From positions 51,469,676 through 51,533,675 of the forward strand of contig CM049316.1 of the NCBI GenBank assembly GCA_026874595.1: 64,000 nucleotides of DNA, written 5' to 3'. Position 1 is the stretch's first letter, and every line of letters begins with the position of its first letter. This DNA is from Sipunculus nudus (taxonomy: Eukaryota > Annelida > Sipuncula > Golfingiida > Sipunculidae). The notes below the pieces were generated by a model, which was not told the DNA's origin, searched no databases, and worked only from the letters and a program-made list of their open reading frames with translations. Below are positions 41,107 through 51,725 of the stretch, one piece after another. The translations under genes and the position numbers were made by a program.

Positions 41107-42640
41107 ATCCCCAGACAAAGTCGGGATAGTATGGCCGCCGCCGCCGCCGCAGAGATTTCGTTTCGACGCGATTACTCAAAAAAAATATTTTAGGGATCTT
41201 TACCAAACTTGGCATTTGCATAGATATTGGTGAGAGGACGAAGTTTATTTAAAATGGGGTCATTACCTTAAATAGGAGAGTGACCTTGAACTTGAATAGG
41301 TCGATTTTGGGGGAATTTCACACAAAGTCTTAAATATCTAAAAAATCTTGCATGGATTGATCCAGAAATCAACTTGACCGAAGATTTTGGATAGTGTTGT
41401 CACATACCGGAAACTGGAGGCGCCACCTGTTATCCTTTTCTTGATTTCGTGCCGTTTAATACCCCCATCATTGCCACTTTACAGTACTGTGAGCATTATA
41501 AGTAAAAAACTAATGGACAGAATGTTTTCATTTTATGCATATACATAGGCATGGGTTATGGGATGATTTATATTTAAATTGGGGTCATGACCTTTCCTAT
41601 GAGAGTGGCCTTGACCTTGAATATTGCCATATACGGTTAAAATCACATACATTCATAAATATCTCGATTAGGGATGCATGAATTGGTCAAAAAATCAACT
41701 TGACCGAATATCTTGGATAGCTTTGTCTTCTGCGGAAGATTGGTGGCGCCACCTATTGTCCTTTTCTTGTTTTCGTGCCGTTTAATACCCCTATCATTGC
41801 CACTTAACAGTACTGTGAGTATTATAAGTTAAAAACTAATGGACAGAATTCTTTCATATTATGCATATACATGGGTTATGGGAATGATGTATATTTAAAT
41901 TGGAGTCATGGCCTTTCTATGAGAGTGGCCTTGACCTTGAATATTGCCATACATGGTGAAAATCACACAAAATCATAAATATCTTAATAAGGGATGCATG
42001 GATTGGTCCAAAAACAAATTGATCGAAGATCTTGGATAGCTTTGTCTTCAGCGTTTTCTTGTTTTCGGGCGCTTTAATTCTCATCATTGCCACTTGACAG
42101 TACTGTGAGCATTTTAAGTTTAAAACTAATGGACAGATTGGGCTGAAATTGAGCATGTCCATTGATCTTGGATACCTCCATCTTGTATTCAAAGTACATG
42201 TGCTTTGGGTGAAAATTGCTCATATCTCCGGAGTGGTTCAAGGTATACGTCTGAAATTTGGCATATCTATCCAACTTGGAAGATTTTCTCATAACCAGAC
42301 AGGTGGCACCACCTACCTACCCATTTTTGTAGAATAAATTAATGGCCTTTTCTGAGGAGTGATTTGTCCTATTGGCCTGAAAATGTGTATATCTATAGAT
42401 CTTTGACTACTCCATCTTGTGCTCAAGACCGGTGGCGCCATCTGCAATCGTTTTGGTGTGGCGTCCATCTGTACATGTGCTTTGGGTGAAATTACTCATA
42501 TCTCCGGAGTGGTTCAAGGTATAGGTCTGAAATTTGGCATGTCTATCCATCTTGGGATATTTTCTCATAAACCAGAAAGGTGGCGCCACCTACCTTCCCA
42601 TTTCCATAAAATAAATTATACTCTTTTCTCAAGAGAGATT
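41107..42640 (+). repeat. Decayed tandem repeat region, units of about 275-330 bp
   Basis: The region opens with GTATCCCCAGACAAAGTCGG and a (GCC)n run at about 41,132. CCGTTTAATACCCC plus ATCATTGCCACTT recurs at about 41,450 and 41,778, with a variant at about 42,068. GACCTTGAATATTGCCAT is at about 41,613 and 41,935. CTCCGGAGTGGTTCAAGGTA is at about 42,224 and 42,498, 274 bp apart. The palindrome GGTGGCGCCACCT, sometimes with one change, recurs at about 41,419, 41,741, 42,301, 42,431 and 42,579. The second half resembles the 56.9-58.0 kb array. The small open frames here are chance products of the repeat. Confidence 0.75.
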
Positions 42641-44393
42641 CAACATATTGGCCCTCATATTTGGTGAAAAATATTGTTTCTCAAGTTGATAGATTTAAGA
42701 AACCATAATCGCTTGCCAAGTGTCAGTATATGCTGCTGAAGGTGGGGGGGGGGGGGCTATTCTTAAAGGGGGGGGGGGGGGGGTAATTGTCTTGGGAAAC
42801 TATGGCATCTGCGCTGCCAAGAAATATCTAATTGTTAAACTGTATGCACCTAATTTCAACCTATAAATTCAAAAAACGATTTCATCTTATAACCACTACA
42901 TATATAGGTGGCTCACCGGTGGAGGTATACATATTTATTGGGTAAATTCATACTATTGGTTATGACACAGTATTATGGAGACTTCTAATAGGGACTTTAA
43001 AGGAGGAACGAGATTTCTGTCCAGTGGCTAGCAAGAATTAGGTCGTGGTGACCTTGTTCCTTGTTGTTTAGATATTTCGCAAAGGCACTTGAGAATTAAT
43101 ATCAAGTTCGTAACCATAACGGTTACGCTATATGCCCTGCTTACGGAAAACCGGACGGAAGGACAACGGGAAAAAAACAAACATTGGATCTCATCTTAAA
43201 TGAAAGTTAGCTAGCAAAATAATCCCAGATGGCTTTTCGTTAAAACACATTAATTACCACCTGTAGTATGTTTCTGGACCAAGATTTTATATATGACTAT
43301 ATCGACATACGGCTACTAGATATTCCCTAAAAAATTATACAAATCAACATTACAACATTAAAACTTATAGTCCTACAAAAAGCGCCATTGTCCCCTGCCC
43401 CGGGGGATGAGTTATGCATGCACTTAATGATTTTCATATTTTAAATGACTTTTAAATCTAAGTTTAACATCTCATATTCGAAGCCAGATCTCAAATTATT
43501 ACTCATATCCACCTGTATTAAGCCTTGCCTTTTTACCTTACGCGTCTCCCATCCTGATTAGGTTTTGGCCATACGTGGATGATTTTTTATCAGTTTTTTT
43601 TTAAATATGCGTTGCTATGTCTTTAACAAGTATTGCTCATCCCCAATTCGTATTAAAATAGGAAGGGTATCGTAAGCCTCTCCAATAAGCTGATAAGTTA
43701 TTTGAGATCTAACTCTATTCACCAAGACTTGTATCTTAAGAGTTTCCTTACTTGAGCGGGTTTATATGCATTTTTTGTCAACTTCACACTTATACATTTG
43801 GCAGTTGTGTCAATTTTCTCATACTATTATATCAGCCAAAACACATGTATCTTACATAACCATTTGGCGGGGGATTTTGTCCTCTAGTTTAACGTTCACT
43901 GGTTAACAATTTTGAAAACAAGTGGCTCATGGATCAGGACACTGAAGTGCATGATGTTAGCTGAGCCAATGAACTCAAAACGAAATACAGTATTTGTTGA
44001 CTCGGATAGAAAATTAACAATATTGTGGGAATTACGCAGCATATAAGTAAACAAGGCATTAAAAACAATATTATAAATGATAATTTGTATAGAACATACA
44101 AAAAAAGTCTTAATAAAATAGCCTACAATAACTCGGTGGGTCATTTTTTTTGTCCGGGTACAAATGAATATGTATGCGTATATGCCAATGCCGTTGTGAC
44201 ACTCTTAAGGTGTGAGGTCGGTTTTCTACACCCTGAGGATCCAATATCCTCAGAAGTTCCCGAACTGTCTCCTCTTGGACAAGCATTTTTTTTATATCCA
44301 ATGGTAAACATGCATAATTACTCGAGAACTACATGCATAATTACGCGAGAACTACAATCTCCTTAAATTTGAAACCTAAATTTAAAGTAAAAT
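42641..44393. other. No gene seen; paired poly-G tracts and a short tandem duplication
   Basis: Two G runs, of 13 (42,744-42,756) and 16 (42,768-42,783), are separated by 11 bases. A 23-bp unit CATGCATAATTACTCGAGAA is repeated once at about 44,310-44,356. The remainder is AT-rich. The longest open frames, near 44.0-44.4 kb on both strands, overlap each other and show no domain, so they are not called. Confidence 0.55.
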
Positions 44394-44410
44394 TACACAC
44401 ACGCACACAC

Positions 44411-44452
<42 letters not shown>
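44394..44452. repeat. Microsatellite (CA)n then (TA)n
   Basis: ACACACACGCACACACG is followed by about 20 TA units. Confidence 0.9.
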
Positions 44453-44455
<3 letters not shown>

Positions 44456-44566
44456 CCATTTTAATGCCAGATACACAGCCACATCACCATTTTTCTACAT
44501 ATGAAGGCAAATACCCACATTTTATTTGATACTTGGAAACTTAAGTCGATTGGTACAGAGTCATAT

Positions 44567-44888
44567 CCATACGTCTGTGCCTTGACGTACACAATTAACA
44601 CAATATCCGCACATGACTTATAAACTTGTGCGCACAAAATAATAAGTCGTGCGCACAAAATAATAAGTCGTGCGCACAAAATATTAAGTCGGGCGCACAA
44701 AAAAATAAGTCCTGCGCACAAAATAATAAGTTGTGCGCACGAAATAGTAAGTCGTGCGCACAAAATAATTAGTCGTGCACACAAAATAATAAGTCGTGCG
44801 CACAAAAATTAAGTCGTGCGCACAAATTAATAAGTCGTGCGCACGAGATAAATATTTTTTTACTCATGTCCCTAACGGGGCTCCGTAA
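44567..44888 (-). mobile_element. Non-autonomous 21-bp minisatellite element, copy 2 (inverted)
   Basis: This is the reverse complement of copy 1. It begins with CTGTGCCTTGACGTAC at about 44,576, then about 11 units of the form GTCGTGCGCACAAAATAATA, and ends in GAGATAAATATTTTTTTACT, CATGTCCCTAACGGGGCTCC and GTAA at 44,888. The shared end is CTCCGTA in all three copies, which probably marks the element terminus. LINE endonuclease sequence starts at once beyond it. A 114-codon open frame made of 7-residue repeats crosses the array on the minus strand and is not a gene. Confidence 0.75.
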
Positions 44889-45640
44889 TATCCTGCTCTT
44901 AGTCAGTATTGTTTAAAGAACAGAGACACTATATTAGGTCACCTTAATGTTCGTGGTCTGTTACCAAAACTAGAAGAGATTCGTCTCTTATGTTCCAGTT
45001 TGAAACCTCACGTCTTATCTTTAACTGAGACATGGCTCGACAATTTTATTTTAGATTCAGAGATACAAAGAGAGAATTACACAGAATATAGATGTGATAG
45101 GAACCGTCATGGAGGAGGTGTGATCACTTATGTTCTTTCATCTTTAAAACCTGAACGGGTTATTTTTAACCCAGATAGTCTTGAAATTATATGGGTTAAA
45201 ATAATTTTAGGGAGGAAACCTATTTTGATTGGATCCATATATAGATCGCCCAGTTCTAGTTCTAGTTATATCGATGATCTACTAAGTTTACTTGCTTGTG
45301 CTCTAAATTCATGCAAACATGTTGTTTTGTTTGGGAAGCAAGCAGATTAGATCTACTTGGAAAAAAAATCTTCAGTTTAAGCAGCTTGTCTCAAAACCAA
45401 CTCGTGTAACTCAGAAAACTTCTACAATAATTGACTTAGTTTTTTCTACGCATCCTGACATGCATTAAAATGTTGAGGTTCACCCTGTGTGTATTAGTGA
45501 CCATTTTCTTGTCACCACTGTTTTAAATAGACCCCTCGAATTACAAGTAAGAAGTCGATATATCAACGTACCCTTAGAAACTTCGATGAACTTAAATTTA
45601 TAGATAAATTGTCATCATCTATGTTTTTATCACATATTAT
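44889..45640 (+). pseudogene. Broken LINE (CR1/L2-like) ORF2 endonuclease domain
   Basis: Conceptual translation gives an apurinic-type (EEP) endonuclease of a non-LTR retrotransposon, which nicks target DNA to prime reverse transcription. In order one sees GHLNVRGLLPKLEEI (about 44,933), the metal-binding glutamate in LSLTETWLDN (about 45,018), NRHGGGVITYV (about 45,094), IGSIYRSPSSS (about 45,228) and VVLFG (about 45,321). The expected GDFN motif is deleted; the frame changes and stops at 45,348. It resumes as STWKKNLQFKQLVSKPTRV, has a TAA at 45,466, then shows CISDHFLVTTVLN with the catalytic Asp-His. Another shift leads to TLRNFDELKF near 45,590. No reverse transcriptase follows. The fragment lies between two minisatellite elements and is certainly inactive. 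Confidence 0.88.
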
Positions 45641-45666
45641 ATTTTTTTATGTAGATCTAGCTAATT

Positions 45667-45793
45667 AATAAGTCGTGCGCACAAAAGAATAAGTTGTGCG
45701 CATTAAAAAATAATTAGTTGTGCGCACAACTTAATAAGTCGTGCGCACGAGATAAATATTTTTTTACTCATGTCCCTAACAGGGCTCCGTAGG
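45667..45793 (-). mobile_element. Non-autonomous 21-bp minisatellite element, copy 3 (partial)
   Basis: About four 21-bp units with GTGCGCAC (45,672-45,752) are followed by the same terminus as in copy 2: GAGATAAATATTTTTTTACT, CATGTCCCTAACAGGGCTCC and GTA. The far flank with GTCAAGGCACAG is missing, so the copy is truncated. It has the same orientation as copy 2. Confidence 0.72.
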
Positions 45794-45925
45794 ATATATA
45801 TCTAGTTTCTCAGGAGTGATAAAAGCAGAAGATGAAAATTCAGTTTTTCAATAATTCTTAGTCATTATATGTGGACAAAGAAATCGTGGGTTCAGTTACA
45901 CTTGTGTTAGACGAAACAGGTTTAT

Positions 45926-46560
45926 CTATATATATACCTCAGGTGAAATGGTCTGTATATATACCGGTTTGTTTTGTTGATACACTGTTTTGTCCTTGTA
46001 AAAATTTGGAGACGAAATAGGGATTTCTTCAACTTCATCACTTGCTTGTTTTTTGGAGAATCTAACACTAAAAGCAATTTGCCCAGTCAATGAAGTAGTG
46101 CAAGCGTAAGTGAAATGAATACCATCATTTCGATAGAATGAAGCTTTCAAGGGTGGGGAGCAGTCAAAGAAGGTGGTATCAGTATATAATTTACATCTTT
46201 GTCTGAGTTCATTATTGATAATGGTGATTTTTTGTTTTTGAACTCTAGGCAATGCCAAAACAACCATTTGACAGCTGGTTCTGCTTCTAATGTTCTGTAA
46301 CATATTATCATATTTGTTGACAAGAGTTAGTGTGTTATCATCGCATATGTCATTGGTACCTATTTGTACAACTAAGCAATCATCACTAGACAAATCTTTG
46401 CTTGCCTTGGGTACTTTGCTCGAAGCCTCATCTAATGTGAGACCGCTGGTACTTTGAACAGATACAATTTTGTCATGAAGATGACCGGCTAAACTAGGAT
46501 AGGAGTTTCTAACAAGAGAATCTCCAACAAGTTACACACGATTCTTTGATTTACCACCAG
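45926..46560 (-). pseudogene. LINE ORF1 C-terminal SGNH/GDSL esterase domain
   Basis: On the minus strand, block I reads LVGDSLVRNSYPSLAGHL (about 46,530-46,475) with the nucleophile serine in GDS. SGLTLDEA supplies the block II glycine, QIGTNDICDD (about 46,360) the block III Gly-x-Asn-Asp, and RNDGIHFTYA (about 46,120) the Asp-x-x-His of block V. All catalytic positions expected for an SGNH hydrolase are therefore still visible. A TAA at 46,532-46,534 directly before LVGDS, in the same frame, replaces a sense codon (NRV-stop-LVGDS), and the link to the coiled coil is in another frame. The reading frame stays open for about 200 codons after that stop. Confidence 0.85.
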
Positions 46561-46730
46561 TGAGTTCAACATTAACTGCACGAGTGGGTGAACGAGAATC
46601 TTCAGCGGAACGTCCGGGATATGCGTCTTCTGTGTGTAATATTTCGGTTGTGGACTGGTTTTCTGATTGTCAGGATTACTGGCCTCACAGAGTGATGGCC
46701 AATCATCATTAACTCTACTGTCACAGGTGT

Positions 46731-47580
46731 CTAAATCGCAAACCGTTTTATGGCTACATTTCCTGATAGAGTTCGGAGTTCGGTGGAGCTCACGGAGAAT
46801 CTTACGGAAGTGTTCTTTGATATGTAAAGGTCCAATTTCTTTTTAAGTTCATCGCACTCAGAAGACTTTTCTGAAAGTTTATGGAGAAGAGTTTCATTTT
46901 TCTATTGAATCTCTAGACATTCTTGAACTTTTTCCCTCATACATTTGTTTTCTTGTCTGAAGATTTGAAGTTCATTCAGAATTTGTTTCAGTAGGACAGG
47001 GACGTTACGGCAGCTGTGGCAGTTCCAAATAAGCCCTTCATCACCAGGCTGTATGCTTATACATTTAGAGCGGGACCAGTCATTACATGTACAGCATCGG
47101 ATCATCTCTCCGTCTGAAGAGTTTTTGAACTTACACGGAGTATCGCACAAGAGACTTTGTGTATCATTCTTATCAGAGGTAACATCTTTCACCTTGTGCT
47201 GAGGACGAACGCTTTTGTCATTTTCTGACGAATCAGAAGCTTGATCAGTTTTGTTGCTATATATGTTTTGCCACTTTTTAGCTTGCACATGTTCAACAGT
47301 ACATGTCATGATCCATTCTGGTATGAACACTTTTGTTTTTCTTATTACAACTGATACATTTGCTATGTTTGTTTGGTTCCCCGTGTCTGAAGTTTCTGTG
47401 TTGGACGTTGTGTTTCAAGTCATCGTTCAGGTAATTTTGTTTATGTAGGCAGTCATGAGCGCGTGGCCAACTCGTAATGGCTTTGGGTGGCTTACGTCTA
47501 AAGGTGAAATACAGGTTGTCCTTTGACTGGCTTTGTGCATGCATTCGAGGGGGATTTCCCGAAGGCTCATGGAAACGTCT
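46731..47580 (-). pseudogene. LINE ORF1 N-terminal part: zinc motif, PHD finger, coiled coil
   Basis: The frame ending at 47,293 contains SKCISCNKKNKSVH and then MDHDMYC, a Cys-x2-Cys plus His and Cys zinc-binding pattern. A frameshift near 47,300-47,330 moves to the next frame, which holds a PHD-type pattern: CDTPCKF, MIRCCTCNDWSRSKC and LIWNCHSCR, with the Trp two residues before the last Cys pair as in PHD fingers. A Leu/Glu-rich coiled coil follows (LLKQILNELQIFRQE) and continues past the TAG at 46,902 as NETLLHKLSEKSSECDELKK until a TAG at 46,731. In the family, these parts are thought to mediate ORF1 protein assembly and chromatin or RNA contact. It is inactive here. Confidence 0.82.
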
Positions 47581-49700
47581 GGAGCGTTACTGATAACACG
47601 GAATACTGATAAAAAAATCCCGTATTCTCTATTTACTGATGTAAAATCCTTCTCAGTGGTTCCAATTCATCACAGGAACTTGCACTATAAGATAAAAGTC
47701 TGTAAAATCACATTAAAATAAGCTTTGAAAAGTTTGTTTACTTTTCGCCTTGAAGACCACACATATTGTGTCGACAGCTCAACTCAGCTTCTAAAATATC
47801 CAATAATAAATGTTCTAGTTCAAAATAACCAATAAAACACCCAGTCAAGAAGTTCATTATAAAAACGTACTCATCTTCTCATGAAGCATCGAACTTGTAG
47901 TAAAATATCCAAGGAAATCCAGCTAAAATGCGAGAGCTGATTTTCATCGACCACACCATTCGACGCATGTATCTCTAGAGAACATATATAACCAATACAA
48001 ATTCTTATTTTATATTAAAATGTCTGACTGAACAGAAATCTTTCAAACGACCTATCATTATACTTATCATGTTATAAGTATACCGTTATCTCAAATAAAC
48101 TCCATTATCCGTTCTGCTGAAGGTACAGTAAATTTTCCTTTGAAATAAATTGTTTAATATATGATCCCATGGTTATATATGAACGTAATTTTCTTTTAAT
48201 GGCCTTTTTTTATCAATTAAGATTCAACTCTTATTGAGTTACATGCATTGACATATGATAACAGCCTTGCCGCAATTGTGATGTGTTACCTGGATGTATA
48301 CAATATGAACTTTTGAAAACTAATATTGCTTCTATAATATTTAGGGCCTGAAGTCAAATTTCGGATGTCCTTCTTAATATAACATATGTAGATATATTTC
48401 ACAAAGTAATTTTGTAGTAACTACTTTAAACTTAGGATCGCAAATTGTCTCACTTGCTGCTTGAATTTAGGAATGATGTAAACAACTTGGAAACGATAAA
48501 CGTTTACAAAGACTACAAAAAATGGTGTTTTCTGTTATGCACCTTTTAACTTGTTTGTTTTGTTGTTTGTGAATACTTATTTAAAAAAAATAAAAAAAAT
48601 TGTGTTAGTTTTTTTTCTTCTCCATGTTTATATTGTATTCAAAATATATTAACATCTAAATATTAACATATGTCTTGTGACACCTAAAGATGCCGTGAGA
48701 TGAATTGAGAAAATGGCTTATTTGAATTAAAAATATATATATATATAATTAGAAAACTGTCAGTTATCCTGTTACATGCATTTGTTAATAACTGTCAGTA
48801 TTAGAATAATATAAACCCTTTATAAATTAACACAATGAGTAAAACACGCCGCCTATTAAGATAAAGATTTGGTATATGCTGAATTCTTTCGTTTGATTTC
48901 GTAACAGTATTGTTCATTAGTATAATATATCGTTCTGCATAATGTTAATAAAATAATTTGTATAATTTATTTTAAATTTATTACTTATAAATTGTAGACT
49001 AGTTAGCATTTCACGTTCTATAGTATCTGCGTGATCAGTTATTTATATTTGTCAATTTTTGGACATATCCCGATATTTATTGATTTTTACTATTTAAATT
49101 TTTCGATCTTTTATAAAATACATTCACGATATATGGATTGTTAGAACCAGTATCTTATAACACAATTATAACCTTCTTTACTATAATTTTAATAGGAGGA
49201 ATATTTTTTTTTCTGGCTGAAACATTAGCTGTAAATACTGTATATGAATAACTCTAGTGGAATAAGGAAATAGTACAATATATAACAGGTAAAAAATTGA
49301 ATAAAATAAATTGAATATTAAAAAAAAATGATTAAAGAATGGTTAGTAACCAACTTTTACACTGATAACATCATAATTTTATTTATAATTTTTATTAACC
49401 GTCTCAATGTTCATTAAGATAGAAAAATAGGAAAATCTAAAAAAAAGTAAAATAGACGTCAGTGTAAGAATTGTCGTCGTTTCTTACATAACTTACATAA
49501 ATGAAAAATAAAAAAATTAATAAAATAAATGGTCGGACTCTCAACTGCCTCCTCGTGGCTCAAACTGGGCAACAGACATTTAGATCACTTCACCAAATTA
49601 AATCTGCAAGGAGCATCAAATTTGTCTGGCGAAAGGCTGACACACTGCTCAAGACATTTTTTTTAATGGAGTGATAAAGCGGTCTCATCAGCTCGGGAGA
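47581..49700. other. AT-rich DNA, no gene seen
   Basis: Long A and T runs and ATAT stretches (for example 48,735-48,750). No conserved reading frame, RNA gene or transposon end was recognised. Open frames near 47.2-47.7 kb on the plus strand are antisense to the LINE ORF1 and are ignored. Confidence 0.6.
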
Positions 49701-49980
49701 ACGTAATTTTACGTGACACCGGGGTGCCGGGATTTCCTCCCGGCTTTGACCCATTTTCCAAACATCATTTAAACATAACTCTATATATATATATAGAGAG
49801 AGAGAGAGATCGGATAAGCGGAACCTATTACGGGCTAATACATAGGTGTAAGTGCTTTATTTACTGTATAGCAAATTGATCATATGTGGTACGGTTCGCT
49901 TGCAAATCCTTGGTCCCGGATTTCCCGGCTCCCGGCTGGGACTCCCGGCTTTTACCCAGTACCGGTTACCGGCTAAAATA
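49701..49980. other. CCCGGCT-rich stretch upstream of GMP reductase, with (TA)n(GA)n
   Basis: GTGCCGGGATTTCCTCCCGG followed by CTTTGACCCA at about 49,716 resembles TCCCGGATTTCCCGGCTCC followed by CTTTTACCCA at about 49,915, so a short unit may be duplicated about 200 bp apart. CCCGGCT occurs at least three times between 49,925 and 49,960. A (TA)n(GA)n microsatellite lies at about 49,784-49,809. Its GC content is higher than its surroundings, which would suit a promoter-proximal region, but no core promoter motif is certain. Confidence 0.45.
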
Positions 49981-50083
49981 ATCTGGTACATGCGCTCTGA
50001 GCCGGCACACATCGCTGCGTGAAACCTGGAAACTAGTCCTTTTGGTCTGCCTCACCTTTAATTGACTCGAGTCTGTTAACACC
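49981..50083 (+). promoter_or_regulatory. Putative 5' UTR / promoter-proximal region of GMP reductase
   Basis: This stretch lies directly before the start codon. It contains an in-frame TGA at 50,063 and the start context AACACCATGC, with A at -3, a good Kozak setting. No TATA box was found at a convincing distance, and the transcription start is not determined. Confidence 0.4.
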
Positions 50084-50170
50084 ATGCCGCGCATTGACAA
50101 CGATATCAAGCTAGATTTCAAGGATGTTTTGTTTCGACCGAAACGAAGTACTATTCGCAGTCGAGCTGAC
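50084..50170 (+). CDS. GMPR: GMP reductase, first coding exon (29 codons)
   Basis: The exon encodes [20 protein letters not shown] and then RSTIRSRAD, matching the start of animal GMP reductases ([22 protein letters not shown] in human). The enzyme uses NADPH to convert GMP to IMP and ammonia, returning guanine nucleotides to the adenine branch of purine metabolism in the cytosol; it is a TIM-barrel relative of IMP dehydrogenase. The start is supported by ACCATGC and an in-frame TGA seven codons upstream. The exon ends in phase 0 at GCTGAC|GTAAGT, a consensus donor. The full protein is about 345 residues, so only about 8 % is here. I found no later exon on this strand up to 64,000, so intron 1 probably exceeds 13.8 kb. 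A lone retained exon cannot be fully excluded, but codons, start and donor are all intact. Confidence 0.85.
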
Positions 50171-51520
50171 GTAAGTGGTCACGACCCCCACTCGGGGTCG
50201 AGTAATACAAATTACAATGGCTGCTGATTGATTTCATTTAGGTAGTCATTGGTCAGATAAATGCATTCAAAGAATATCCACCAAAAATACACTATCTTGA
50301 GACTTGACATAACCAAGGATAACCATAGCCTAAACGGGGCAGTTGTGTAGAATTTGGCCCTCATGTCCGCTCAGTCAAAACGGGTGTCGTATAGATTGTT
50401 GTTTCCTGAGAAAGGCCGAAACATATTTCCTGAGCAGGGTTGGCAGTTTAATCTGCAGTCGGTTTTATCCATTGGATTAATCCGGATGGGATATAACGGG
50501 TTTTATCCAATTTTTATCCGAAGTTTGGGTGCATATTGTCTGTGAAGTAGACATTTCAGAAGTTTGGTAGAAGAAGAAGTTAAACTTTCCGCTGTAAAAT
50601 AATACAGTTATAATCAGAAACATTTGTGTCTAGTTAACTGAATTATTATGTGACCATATATTTATACCTTAAACACATTTTTTTGTCACAGATAGTGATG
50701 CCATGATCTTAATAATAATAATTTTTAAAACTTGAAATCATTTCTCTTCTTTAGATAAGTCGGTCCGAGTCTGACATTTTGAAGAATTATCACATATTTT
50801 GTACATTACACCAAAAAAGCTTAACAAGTTAAAACAACTGCAGTTAACACATGTTCAGTTAAGCAGTCAGTGGAACTATAGATTATAATATACATGTATT
50901 CACAGAAAAACACCTATTCTTACATCTGAGTGAGATGTACATAATCCAGTCATTTAATACATTATACATAAATGACTTAAGATATACAATGATATCAGCT
51001 GTCCATAATTTTTTTGGGGGTGACCTGTCAGACACAATTGATAAAATGCTTGAAAAGCTATCTTACCCATGTTGGTTTCTCTGAATGTGGAGTGGTAGTG
51101 TGATTCCTTGTCCTTTTCGCTACTGGTAAGAAGTGTTTACACAAGCAGCAAAAGTGGACTTAACAACTAACCAGTCATGACAGCCACTCATGGATCAAAG
51201 TGATTCAGGCATCCTCCTCCAAAAGACTCTACAAGCTGTTGAAGCAAAAGTCATCCTGTCTTTGCCTGCTCTGTGACTATGAGTAAATATTTGATGGCTG
51301 AGGATGATGCTATAAAAATTATACATCCTATTGAGAAATTGACTACTAGCCAGAAGAGTGACATAGGAGACAAACTAGGTCATGACTTGGTAAAGTATAC
51401 AAAAAAGTATAAAAGAAGGAAATCAATTAAAATATTCATAAAATGTAGTATAGTTTAAATTACTAGAAACCAATGTGGCATATCACAGAGAATAGTTTTA
51501 GTTAGAATTATTCCGTAGAA
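50171..51520 (+). other. Putative GMPR intron 1, proximal part; no exon seen
   Basis: The stretch follows the GTAAGT donor. It is mostly AT-rich unique sequence. TTATCC repeats and GGATTAATCCGGATGGGAT near 50,475 are locally symmetric. An open frame at 51,273-51,458 (61 codons) contains HPIEKLTTSQKSDIGDKLGH, but it matches no GMP reductase segment or other family I know and has no clear acceptor in front, so it is left uncalled. Confidence 0.5.
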
Positions 51521-51535
51521 ACAAATGTGGCATAT

Positions 51536-51725
51536 CACTGAGTTTTTAGCTCAGCTGACTATCAGTCTTCTGAGCTATATTCGTGGTCCATTGTCTATCA
51601 TCAGTCCTTCCTGTCATCCATCCATAAGACCGGCAAGTTTTGACACTGTTGAACCTACAAATTGGAAATTCAATATACAGTTAAATGTCCCTATGTTCTC
51701 CTATCAAACACAAAACTGGATGTCT
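51536..51725 (+). mobile_element. AGCTCAGCTGACT element, short fragment
   Basis: GTTTTTAGCTCAGCTGACTA and TCTTCTGAGCTATA form the typical head hairpin of this family. They are followed by a CATCCATCCATAAGACC stretch and by CTATTAATTAG. The body seen in the longer copies (CACTTCAGGACTGCC) is absent, so this is a truncated copy. Confidence 0.65.

Larger units (their letters stand above)
45926..47580 (-). mobile_element. LINE (CR1-like) ORF1 region, reverse strand, inactive
   Basis: Reading the minus strand from 47,580 down to 45,926 gives, in order, a Cys/His motif, a PHD finger, a coiled coil and an SGNH esterase. The PHD plus esterase combination is known for ORF1 of CR1-like non-LTR retrotransposons. 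The three parts lie in three different frames, and at least two in-frame stops (46,902 and 46,532) break them, so it is a fossil. No ORF2 follows in the same orientation; the only endonuclease nearby (44.9-45.6 kb) points the opposite way. Confidence 0.85.

Noticed and set aside
41917..42667. Several open frames on both strands
   Set aside because: They lie inside decayed 275-330 bp tandem units and repeat with them; no conserved protein is seen.
44461..44805. Minus-strand 114-codon open frame
   Set aside because: Same minisatellite artefact in copy 2 of the element.
47251..47721. Plus-strand open frames
   Set aside because: They are antisense to the LINE ORF1 PHD region or run past its end, with no domain of their own.
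51273..51458. 61-codon frame in the putative GMPR intron as a possible exon
   Set aside because: No similarity to GMP reductase or another family I know, and no convincing splice acceptor.
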